A stretch of 24,315 nt of DNA from an uncultured Bacteroidia bacterium (GTDB lineage: Bacteria; Bacteroidota; Bacteroidia; Bacteroidales; UBA932), in contig CACXHM010000099.1 of the NCBI GenBank assembly GCA_902767465.1, positions 1 through 24,315 on the forward strand, in the 5' to 3' direction. Within the stretch, counting starts at the first letter, position 1. Every line of letters starts with the position of its first letter. The notes under the pieces are model-generated. The model ran no database searches, was not told where the DNA came from, and saw only the letters and a program-made list of their open reading frames with translations. Made by a program: the position numbers and the translations under genes. Shown here piece by piece: positions 1-6,262 of this stretch.

Positions 1-1
1 G

Positions 2-1270
2 CGCGATGCGCTCACGATATTCGATCAGACAGTGGCTTTCTGCGGCAACGATATCAAGTATGAAGACGTGATCCGCAACCTCGGTGTGCTCGACTACGAA
101 TATTGCTTCAGGATGGTGGAGAGTTTTCTTGCGAGAGACTATGCCTCGGCCCTGCTGGAACTCGATGACATCCTGTCAAAGGGTTTCAATGCCCTGCATT
201 TTGTTTCAGCGCTGGGAGATCATCTGCGCAACCTTCTCGTGGCCCGAACCGGAGGTCTGGAAGCACTTCTGGATTTGCCCGATTCCCTGAAAGCCCGTTA
301 TCGCGAACAGGCCGGGAAGTGCAGCGTGAAGTTTATTTACGATGCGCTTGGAATAGTAACTTCGTGCGAGGCCGGGTACAAGTCCAGCACCAATCAGCGC
401 CTGCACATAGAATATGCACTGATGCGTCTGGCCTTTCTCGGGGGCGTCCCGGAAAGCAATGCGGCCCCGGCACCGACTCCCTTTGCCAAGACTGTACCCG
501 TCACCGAAGCTGCGGCACCTGTCGCCAAGACTGCTCCCGTCACCGCAGCCCCGGCACCTTCGCCGGCTCCAGCATCCGTTGCCAAACCTGCGCCTTCATC
601 GGCCGCAGCCCCGGCACCCATTGCCAAGCCTGCGCCCGCATCGGAGGCAATCGAGCTGCTGGACATAGAACCGGCATCCTCTCCTGTCGTCGTTCCTCCG
701 CTGCAAGGAATTCCGGTCCCTGCTGAAGAACCGGCCACTGACGATGTCCCGGCTCCTGCACCTGCAGAAACTCCTGTCGCAAGACGTGCTTCCAGGGCGA
801 AGAAGGTTATGTCCGGCCTGTTGTCTGGCGAAGATCAGGCGGAGACCCCGGGGACATCCAGGCCGGAAAACGGCCCTCAGGCTGAAACGCAGCAACTCCC
901 TTCCGATGAATACGTGCGGGAGAAATGGCCCGAGTTGATCAAGGCATGTGCCGTCGGAAAACCCCGTCTTGAGCATGCGCTCAACAACGCTCCGCTTACC
1001 TGCAGCGAGGAAGACGGCTGGAAAAACGTCAGTTTCGAAGTGACCAACGATGCCCAGAAGGCATGGATAGAAAACGGCATGCTGCGTGATATGGAGAGTT
1101 CTTTCTCTGCGATCCTCGGAAGCAGCCGGGTCCGCATGTCCGTGACCGTAAAGCCCGTGGAGAATATCGCTCCCAAAGTTTATATGCCTGCAGAAAAGGC
1201 GAAAGAAATGATGAACGCAAATCCCGAAGTCCTTAACCTTGTGAAGGACCTCGGGCTGGATGCAAATTAA
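2..1270 (+). CDS. dnaX: DNA polymerase III subunit gamma/tau, C-terminal part (5' truncated by window)
   Basis: This is the 3' part of the clamp-loader ATPase subunit of DNA polymerase III. The reading frame is open from base 2 and has no start in the window, leaving about 422 residues. The first residues (RDALTIFDQ, then VAFCGNDIKYEDVI) match the end of the AAA+ module and the start of the oligomerisation domain of bacterial DnaX. A helical domain runs to about residue 145 and ends in LRLAFL-like sequence. A Pro/Ala-rich linker of about 140 residues follows, containing AK(T/P)xP repeats. A folded tau-type C-terminal domain with a charged C-terminus closes the protein. It ends just before lptB, so the two are probably cotranscribed. 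I saw no A AAA AAG heptamer in this part, so nothing here suggests the E. coli-style gamma frameshift. The ATPase motifs lie upstream of the window. Confidence 0.88.
   Translation, partial: RDALTIFDQTVAFCGNDIKYEDVIRNLGVLDYEYCFRMVESFLARDYASALLELDDILSKGFNALHFVSALGDHLRNLLVARTGGLEALLDLPDSLKARYREQAGKCSVKFIYDALGIVTSCEAGYKSSTNQRLHIEYALMRLAFLGGVPESNAAPAPTPFAKTVPVTEAAAPVAKTAPVTAAPAPSPAPASVAKPAPSSAAAPAPIAKPAPASEAIELLDIEPASSPVVVPPLQGIPVPAEEPATDDVPAPAPAETPVARRASRAKKVMSGLLSGEDQAETPGTSRPENGPQAETQQLPSDEYVREKWPELIKACAVGKPRLEHALNNAPLTCSEEDGWKNVSFEVTNDAQKAWIENGMLRDMESSFSAILGSSRVRMSVTVKPVENIAPKVYMPAEKAKEMMNANPEVLNLVKDLGLDAN
485..650 (+). repeat. Imperfect tandem repeats coding the Pro/Ala linker of DnaX
   Basis: Within dnaX the segment GCCAAGACTGTACCCGTCACC at 485 recurs with one or two changes at 524, a 39-nt (13-codon) period. 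GCCAAACCTGCGCC at 581 recurs as GCCAAGCCTGCGCC at 623, a 42-nt period. The phrase GCAGCCCCGGCACC appears at 545 and 605, with a near copy at 461. All periods are multiples of three, so the repeats add or remove whole AKxxP-like units without breaking the frame. They encode a flexible linker between the clamp-loader core and the tau C-terminal domain. This probably arose by slippage-type duplication; copy number may vary between strains. Confidence 0.6.
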
Positions 1271-1277
1271 ACGAAAT

Positions 1278-2075
1278 ATGAAACTGCATTGCGAGAACCT
1301 GGTCAAGAAATACGGTGTACGAACCGTTGTAAAAGGGGTTTCGATGGAGGTGAACCAAGGCGAGATCGTGGGTTTCCTCGGCCCCAACGGAGCGGGCAAG
1401 ACGACCAGTTTTTACATGATTACCGGGCAGATTGTCCCCAACGAGGGGCGCATCTTCCTGGATGATGAGGAAATAACCGGACTGCCCATGTACAAACGCG
1501 CCCAGAAGGGTGTGGGGTACCTTCCGCAGGAGGCTTCCGTCTTCCGCAGGATGAGTGTCGAAGACAATATCATGTCGGTGATGGAAATGGCCGGGATGTC
1601 GCGCCAGACGCGCAGAGACCGTCTGGAACAACTTATCGATGAGTTCAACCTCAGCAAAGTGCGCAAGTCGCTCGGTATCCAGCTTTCGGGAGGGGAACGC
1701 CGCCGTTGCGAAATTGCCCGTGCGTTGGCAATCGACCCTAAATTCATCCTTCTTGATGAACCTTTCGCCGGGGTCGATCCGATCGCCGTGGAAGATATTC
1801 AGTACATTATTGCAAAACTCAAATACCGCAACATCGGTGTCATCATCACCGACCATAACGTAGGTGAAACCCTTGCCATTACCGACAGGGCCTATCTGCT
1901 TTACGAAGGAACGATCCTGCAGCAGGGGACTCCCGAGGCGCTTGCGGGCGACGAGGACGTCCGGACCAAATACCTTGGAAGCGGATTCGTACTTAAACGC
2001 AGTGTGTCCGTGGAGCGCGCCCAGCGGGAGTATCAGGAAAGGATGGCTGAGGAAAAACAGGAGGACAATGCATGA
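1278..2075 (+). CDS. lptB: LPS export ABC transporter ATP-binding protein LptB
   Basis: This is the cytoplasmic ATPase that powers lipopolysaccharide extraction from the inner membrane together with LptF/LptG. At 265 aa it is slightly longer than the usual ~240, owing to a charged C-terminal tail of about 25 residues. From the ATG at 1278 the visible motifs are: Walker A GPNGAGKT at 35-42, Q-loop near PQEASVF at 83-89, signature LSGGE at 136-140, Walker B FILLDE at 156-161, and the switch His in TDHNV at 193. FRRMSVEDN-type sequence after the Q-loop is typical of LptB. An in-frame ATG at 1260 would overlap dnaX by 11 nt. I prefer 1278 because family members begin at MKL. The gene overlaps the following response regulator by 4 nt (ATGA), which suggests translational coupling. 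LptF, LptG and LptC are not in the window. Confidence 0.93.
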   Translation: MKLHCENLVKKYGVRTVVKGVSMEVNQGEIVGFLGPNGAGKTTSFYMITGQIVPNEGRIFLDDEEITGLPMYKRAQKGVGYLPQEASVFRRMSVEDNIMSVMEMAGMSRQTRRDRLEQLIDEFNLSKVRKSLGIQLSGGERRRCEIARALAIDPKFILLDEPFAGVDPIAVEDIQYIIAKLKYRNIGVIITDHNVGETLAITDRAYLLYEGTILQQGTPEALAGDEDVRTKYLGSGFVLKRSVSVERAQREYQERMAEEKQEDNA

Positions 2076-3217
2076 AAATTCTTGTAGTTGACGATGAACG
2101 CTATATCCGGAATTCCCTGGGAGAAATCCTGACGGATGAAGGGTATGATGTGGATACTGCCGAAGACGGTGCGGTTGCCATCGAAATGCTCGGGAAAGAG
2201 CATTACGATGTGGTTTTCTGCGACATCAAGATGCCGGGCAAAGACGGGGGAGAGGTGCTTGATTATGTATCTTCGGAAGGAATAGATTCTGCGATGGTTA
2301 TGGTTTCCGGACACGGAGACATAGATACGGCAGTAGAGTGTATCAAGAAAGGAGCATTCGATTTTATCCAGAAGCCTCTGGATCTGAACAGGATTCTGAT
2401 CACCGTAAAAAATGCTGCCGAGCGCACCACTCTGGTCAAGGATAACAAAACGCTCAAAAAAAAGGTGTATGGCAGACAGATGATAGGCAATTCCTCATCT
2501 CTGCAGCATATCCGTGATATTATTGCCAAGGTGGCTCCGACCGATGCCAGGGTTCTGATTACCGGCGCCAATGGTACAGGCAAGGAGCTTGTGGCCCAGA
2601 GTCTCTACCAGCAGAGTGCCCGCAGTGCCATGCCTTACATCGAAGTCAATTGCGCGGCCATTCCGTCCGAACTGATTGAGAGCGAACTTTTCGGACACGA
2701 GAAAGGCTCGTTCACCTCTGCCATCAAACAGCACAAGGGCAAGTTCGAACAGGCGGACGGAGGTACCCTTTTCCTGGATGAGATCGGCGACATGTCGCTT
2801 GCGGCACAGGCAAAGGTGCTCCGCGTACTTCAGGAAAAGAAACTTTCCAGGGTTGGATCCGACAAGGACATCCAGGTTGATGTGCGCGTAATAGCTGCAA
2901 CTAACAAGGATCTTCGCAAGGAAATAGAGGAAGGACGCTTCCGTGAAGACCTTTATCACCGTTTGAGTGTCATTCTCATAAAGGTTCCGTCATTGGATGA
3001 AAGAAAAGAGGATATTCCGGAACTTGTAGAGTATTTCTCAAGCCAGATATGCGCCGGCAACGGACGGAGCCCCGTACCATTTTCGCCGGAGGCCGTGAAA
3101 GCGCTGCAGGAGCGCAGCTGGCCAGGCAATATCCGTGAACTTCAAAATGTTGTGGAGCGCCTCCTGATTCTCGGAGGCAATCCGGTATCGGTGAAAGACG
3201 TAAAGGATTTCGTATGA
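2072..3217 (+). CDS. Sigma-54-type response regulator (REC + AAA+), lacking a DNA-binding domain
   Basis: This is an NtrC/NtrX-class regulator of 381 aa. The receiver domain is at 1-120, with acidic pocket D7/D8, phospho-acceptor D51 in CDIKMPG and conserved K101. The AAA+ domain is at about 135-370, with Walker A GANGTGKE at 165-172, the sigma-54 contact loop as GSFTSA at 212-217 (consensus GAFTGA), Walker B GGTLFLDE at 230-237 and the RFREDLYHRL arginine-finger region at 289-298. The protein stops at 381, straight after the WPGNIRELQNVVERL segment, where family members normally continue about 60-80 residues into a Fis-type helix-turn-helix. The stop overlaps the cmk start (ATGA), so the short end looks genuine. 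Helicobacter FlgR is a known regulator of the same architecture. Its partner is plausibly the NtrY-like kinase at 9874, but this is inferred from family type only. An A8 tract at 2456 lies in the linker between the domains. Confidence 0.9.
   Translation: MKILVVDDERYIRNSLGEILTDEGYDVDTAEDGAVAIEMLGKEHYDVVFCDIKMPGKDGGEVLDYVSSEGIDSAMVMVSGHGDIDTAVECIKKGAFDFIQKPLDLNRILITVKNAAERTTLVKDNKTLKKKVYGRQMIGNSSSLQHIRDIIAKVAPTDARVLITGANGTGKELVAQSLYQQSARSAMPYIEVNCAAIPSELIESELFGHEKGSFTSAIKQHKGKFEQADGGTLFLDEIGDMSLAAQAKVLRVLQEKKLSRVGSDKDIQVDVRVIAATNKDLRKEIEEGRFREDLYHRLSVILIKVPSLDERKEDIPELVEYFSSQICAGNGRSPVPFSPEAVKALQERSWPGNIRELQNVVERLLILGGNPVSVKDVKDFV
2458..2504 (+). promoter_or_regulatory. Candidate -1 frameshift (or transcript slippage) signal in the response regulator gene
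   Basis: An eight-A run (2456-2463) followed by G gives the heptamer A AAA AAG at 2458-2464, in the correct phase for tandem -1 slippage of codons 130 and 131. Seven nucleotides later a bulged hairpin can form: 2472-2476 pairs with 2500-2504, and 2479-2483 pairs with 2495-2499, ten base pairs with a 2-nt bulge. A -1 shift adds 17 codons and stops at TGA 2515-2517, giving a receiver-only protein of about 148 aa. A +1 shift stops at 2481-2483. No upstream Shine-Dalgarno-like stimulator is visible. The geometry is seen in the sequence; function is inference. Confidence 0.35.
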
Positions 3218-3918
3218 TAAAAGTACCCGACATCATCATTGCCGTGGACGGATGGTCTTCCACCGGCAAGAGCACCTTTGCCAAAATGGTGGCAAAACAC
3301 TTCTCATTTCTTTATCTGGATTCCGGGGCTATGTATCGCGGTGTCACCCTTCTCTGTCTCGAAAAGGGAATGATTACAAATGGAGTGATTGACGAAAAAG
3401 CCCTTTCAGATGCTTTGAATGCCGGTTTTGACTTGCATTTCGAGCGCCCGGACGACGGAAGCACGCAACTCTTCAGCGGAGAACGCAACATCGAAAAGGA
3501 GATCCGTACGATGGAAGTTTCGTCTTATGTGAGCCCCGTGTCGGCAGTTCCTTTCGTCAGGGCCTGGGTAGATGAAAGACTCCATGCTTTCAGCGCAGGA
3601 GGGCGGGTAATAATGGACGGACGGGACATCGGCACCACCGTTTTCCCGAACGCGGAACTCAAAATATTCATGACGGCCAGCGACGAGGTGCGTGCACAGC
3701 GTCGTTTCGATGAACTTAAAGCTAAGGGCAATGCGACGCCTTTCGAGGCAGTCCTTGCCAACCTGAAAGAACGCGATTATATCGATTCACACCGTGAGAC
3801 TTCTCCTCTGCGCCGTGCTGCCGATGCTTACGAGCTGGACAATTCCGATATGACGCTCCATGAGGAACTGGTGTGGATACAGGGCCTGATCCAGGGTAAA
3901 TTCGGCATCTTGGAATGA
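3214..3918 (+). CDS. cmk: Cytidylate kinase
   Basis: This enzyme phosphorylates CMP and dCMP to the diphosphates in pyrimidine salvage and RNA turnover. It has 234 aa, close to the family's usual ~225. Visible motifs are the P-loop GWSSTGKS at 13-20, the DSGAMYR substrate segment at 36-42, the catalytic/substrate-binding DGRDIGT at 135-141, and an Arg-rich lid region (AQRRFDEL at 161-168, then RDYIDSHRETSPLRRA at 187-202). The ATG at 3214 overlaps the stop of the response regulator, and the 3' end overlaps the ispH start by 4 nt, so translation of the three genes is probably coupled. A cmk-ispH neighbourhood is common in bacteria. Confidence 0.95.
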   Translation: MIKVPDIIIAVDGWSSTGKSTFAKMVAKHFSFLYLDSGAMYRGVTLLCLEKGMITNGVIDEKALSDALNAGFDLHFERPDDGSTQLFSGERNIEKEIRTMEVSSYVSPVSAVPFVRAWVDERLHAFSAGGRVIMDGRDIGTTVFPNAELKIFMTASDEVRAQRRFDELKAKGNATPFEAVLANLKERDYIDSHRETSPLRRAADAYELDNSDMTLHEELVWIQGLIQGKFGILE

Positions 3919-4832
3919 CAGTCGAAATCGACAGGAACTCCGGATTCTGCGGAGGCGTGATCCGTGCCATTGACGGTGCGGAAAGGGTCCTTGCAGAGAA
4001 AGGGAGCCTGTATTCGCTGGGGGCTATCGTGCATAATGAGGCGGAGTTGGCGCGTTTGCAGCGGCTCGGGCTTCGCACCATCGACTCTGTCGACGGTCCC
4101 CCCGCGGCCCGGAAGCGGGCGGCACGTCTCTCCGGAGATAGTACCGGAAGCCGTCCGGTGCTGCTGATCCGTGCCCATGGAGAACCGCCTCAGACCTACA
4201 GAATTGCCCGCGAAAAGGGATACGAAGTCGTTGATTTTACATGCCCCGTTGTCCTTAAAATACAAAAGAGCATACGCGAAGCCTGGCAGCGGTCCCGTCC
4301 CGACGGGCAGATCGTGCTCTTCGGAAAGGTCGGACATGCCGAGGTGTTGGGGCTTGTGGGCCAGGTGGACGGCAAGGCAAAAGTGGTTGAGGATATTGCG
4401 CAGCTTGAAGAAGCAATCTCCGATGGAAGCATAGATGTGGGCAAACCCATAGACATCTTTTCCCAGACTACCAAGAGCCCGGAAGGATATGCGGCCCTCT
4501 GCTCGGCACTTGCAGAAAGAATGGCATCGGAAAATCTTCTTACCGTTCACAATACAATCTGCACCCAGGTTGCATCCCGGTACAAGCAGCTTTCCGATTT
4601 TGCCGACGGTCACGATGTGGTTGTATTCGTTTCCGGGAAGGAGAGTTCCAACGGCCGGGTGCTGTGTGATCTGTGCCGTAGTGTGAACGGCCGCACATAT
4701 CAGGTAGGGGAGGCTTCGGGAATCAGGGCGGAATGGTTCCTTCCGGACGACAACGTCGGTGTGTGTGGAGCTACCTCCACGCCCAAGTGGCTTTTGGAAG
4801 AAGTGGCCACCCAAATCAAAAATTTGCATTAA
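3915..4832 (+). CDS. ispH: 4-hydroxy-3-methylbut-2-enyl diphosphate reductase
   Basis: This is the last enzyme of the non-mevalonate isoprenoid pathway. It reduces HMBPP to IPP and DMAPP on a [4Fe-4S] cluster. At 305 aa it has normal length. The three cluster cysteines are C12 (FCGGV), C110 (FTCPVV) and C216 (TICTQVASR). Substrate-binding residues include H40 (IVHNE), H88 (RAHG) and the H141/E143 pair (GHAEV), plus the SSNG segment at 244-247 and GATSTP at 285-290. A short, poorly conserved insertion of about 14 residues (about 66-80) sits between the first and second domains. The gene ends unit A. The next promoter begins inside its last codons, so the 3' end of ispH and the efp promoter overlap. 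Confidence 0.95.
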   Translation: MTVEIDRNSGFCGGVIRAIDGAERVLAEKGSLYSLGAIVHNEAELARLQRLGLRTIDSVDGPPAARKRAARLSGDSTGSRPVLLIRAHGEPPQTYRIAREKGYEVVDFTCPVVLKIQKSIREAWQRSRPDGQIVLFGKVGHAEVLGLVGQVDGKAKVVEDIAQLEEAISDGSIDVGKPIDIFSQTTKSPEGYAALCSALAERMASENLLTVHNTICTQVASRYKQLSDFADGHDVVVFVSGKESSNGRVLCDLCRSVNGRTYQVGEASGIRAEWFLPDDNVGVCGATSTPKWLLEEVATQIKNLH

Positions 4833-4854
4833 TGCTGCATAATCCTTATTTTTG
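4823..4854 (+). promoter_or_regulatory. Bacteroidetes-type promoter for efp
   Basis: TTTG at 4823-4826 (-33 element) is followed after 20 nt by TATTTTTG at 4847-4854, a perfect TAnnTTTG -7 element. Transcription should begin near 4860, giving a leader of about 30 nt before the efp ATG at 4890. The spacer contains the perfect palindrome GCATTAATGC at 4826-4835, which also carries the ispH stop codon. A second, poorer -7-like string, TATATTTT, lies at 4879-4886. Confidence 0.55.
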
Positions 4855-4889
4855 CATGTTATACACGGAATTAATCAATATATTTTTAT

Positions 4890-5453
4890 ATGGCAACAAC
4901 AGCTGATTTCAAAAACGGACTTTACCTGAATTTCAATGGCAAGCCCTGCATGATTGTATGGTTCCAGCATGTAAAGCCCGGCAAGGGCCCTGCTTTCGTG
5001 AAGACCAAACTTCGCAATCTCGAAAACGGCCGTATTCTTGAGAATACCTTTACCGCCGGTGCGAAAATCGAAACCATCAATGTGGAGCGTCGCCCTTACC
5101 AGTTCCTTTATGGCGATGAGGACGGTTTCAACTTCATGCACGAAGAAACTTATGAGCAGATTCATCTACCCCACGACGTTGTAGAAAATTCCGACCTCAT
5201 GAAGGAAGGCCAGCACGTGGAGATGATGTTCGTGGCAGATGAAGAGCGCTGCCTGACCTGCGAACTTCCTACGTACGTTACTCTTGAGGTTACCTATGCC
5301 GAACCCGCTGTGAAGGGCAACACGGCATCCACTTCCGCTCTCAAGGAGGTGACTCTGGAGACAGGTGCAAAAATCATGGTTCCCCTGTTCATCAATCAGG
5401 GAGACGTGATTACGGTGAACACCACCGACCGCAGCTACGGCCAGAGGGTGTAG
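4890..5453 (+). CDS. efp: Elongation factor P
   Basis: EF-P binds between the P and E sites and rescues ribosomes stalled at polyproline stretches. The length (187 aa) and three-domain layout are normal: KOW-like N-terminal domain 1-62, a central OB domain, and a C-terminal OB domain ending in the family signature around TVNTTDRSYGQRV. The tip of the first domain reads KPGKGPAF at 29-36, so the residue at the modification position is K32. No modification enzyme (EpmA/EpmB or EarP) is encoded nearby. The gene stands alone, with its own TAnnTTTG promoter upstream and a hairpin terminator downstream, which fits a highly expressed monocistronic gene. Confidence 0.96.
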   Translation: MATTADFKNGLYLNFNGKPCMIVWFQHVKPGKGPAFVKTKLRNLENGRILENTFTAGAKIETINVERRPYQFLYGDEDGFNFMHEETYEQIHLPHDVVENSDLMKEGQHVEMMFVADEERCLTCELPTYVTLEVTYAEPAVKGNTASTSALKEVTLETGAKIMVPLFINQGDVITVNTTDRSYGQRV

Positions 5454-5479
5454 TCCTGCCTGCCTGAATGATAAAAGAT

Positions 5480-5504
5480 TCCGGGAAACTCTCCCGGATT
5501 TTTT
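5480..5504 (+). terminator. Rho-independent terminator after efp
   Basis: TCCGGGA at 5480-5486 pairs perfectly with TCCCGGA at 5492-5498 across a 5-nt loop. The stem is followed at once by six T residues (5499-5504). It lies 26 nt after the efp stop and just upstream of the promoter of the next unit, separating units B and C. Confidence 0.8.
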
Positions 5505-5506
5505 AT

Positions 5507-5514
5507 TACGTTTG
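5507..5514 (+). promoter_or_regulatory. -7 promoter element upstream of the HAD gene
   Basis: TACGTTTG at 5507-5514 matches TAnnTTTG exactly. No good -33 TTTG is found about 20 nt upstream, because that position falls in the terminator hairpin of efp. The ATG at 5520 lies only 5 nt after the element, so the transcript would be leaderless or nearly so. The GTG at 5514 overlaps the element and is therefore unlikely to be the start. Confidence 0.42.
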
Positions 5515-5519
5515 TGAAC

Positions 5520-6230
5520 ATGACAGCTAAAAGATTGATCGGCCTGGATCTCGACGGGACCCTTACTCAGCACCGAAGTCCGTTGGACGGGGTCCATCGT
5601 GATCTGCTTGATCGTCTGGGACAGAAATATAGAATCGTAATGGTTGCGGCAGGAAATGCACCCCGCGTGTATTCCCAGATGGGACAGTATCCCATAGACA
5701 TCATTGCTAACTATGGAATGCAGGAGAGCAGGATGGTGGACGGCGTTTTTACCATAGTGCGCGACGACAGGGTGCTGCCTGACAGGAACTTCTTCTTTCG
5801 CGAATGCTCCAGGCTGAGGGAGAAATACGGGTATACCTCCTACACCGGGGATCCTGTCGAGTTCCACGAAAGCGGGATGGTCACGTTTCCCCTGCTGGGC
5901 ACAAAAGCCGACATAGCCGACAAACTCGCATTCGATCCTGACAGAAGCAAAAGGCACGCGCTCTATCCGGAAGTGGTGGAGGTATTCAAGGGTTACGAAG
6001 TGTATGTGGGCGGCTCGTCTTCTTTCGATTTTGCACCGAAGGGATATAACAAGTACGATTCCATGCTACGGTACGGTCGTGAACACGGGTTCGACGTGGA
6101 GGAGATGCTTTTTGTAGGCGATGATTTCGGCGAAGGCGGCGGAGACAGCCATATACGTTTAAAGGGGATGGATTATATAGTTATAGACGACTATCGCAGA
6201 TCGCCGGAAATATTGTCAGTCCTTTTGTAG
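5520..6230 (+). CDS. HAD-superfamily (IIB, phosphomannomutase-like) phosphatase
   Basis: This is a 236-aa HAD hydrolase with the subclass IIB cap that eukaryotic-type phosphomannomutases also carry. The N-terminus has the catalytic DLDGTLT motif, with nucleophile D10 and acid D12. The C-terminal part has a GGSSSFDFAPKGYNK segment (lysine motif) and FVGDDFGEGGGD, the metal-binding loop. Both resemble the matching stretches of PMM2-type enzymes (SFDVFPxGWDK and GDxxxxGGND). The product therefore acts on a phosphorylated sugar or polyol, as a phosphatase or a phosphomutase; the sequence does not say which. I chose the ATG at 5520 over the GTG at 5514 because the latter sits inside the -7 element. 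It is followed after 32 nt by a glycerol-1-phosphate dehydrogenase, suggesting a shared role in phospho-polyol metabolism. Confidence 0.78.
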   Translation: MTAKRLIGLDLDGTLTQHRSPLDGVHRDLLDRLGQKYRIVMVAAGNAPRVYSQMGQYPIDIIANYGMQESRMVDGVFTIVRDDRVLPDRNFFFRECSRLREKYGYTSYTGDPVEFHESGMVTFPLLGTKADIADKLAFDPDRSKRHALYPEVVEVFKGYEVYVGGSSSFDFAPKGYNKYDSMLRYGREHGFDVEEMLFVGDDFGEGGGDSHIRLKGMDYIVIDDYRRSPEILSVLL

Positions 6231-6262
6231 AAACAGGTTTAACGATTTACAGTACAATAACG

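Noticed and set aside
1260..1277. ATG at 1260 as the start of lptB
   Set aside because: It adds six residues overlapping dnaX; homologues start at the MKL equivalent, here 1278.
596..1399. Long minus-strand frame (267 codons) opposite dnaX and lptB
   Set aside because: It lies fully antisense to two well-supported genes, has no recognisable domain, and crosses a gene boundary. It is a shadow of the codon bias on the + strand.
3828..4829. Minus-strand frame of 333 codons opposite cmk and ispH
   Set aside because: It is antisense to ispH, has no family resemblance and no promoter or start context. The + strand genes explain the region.
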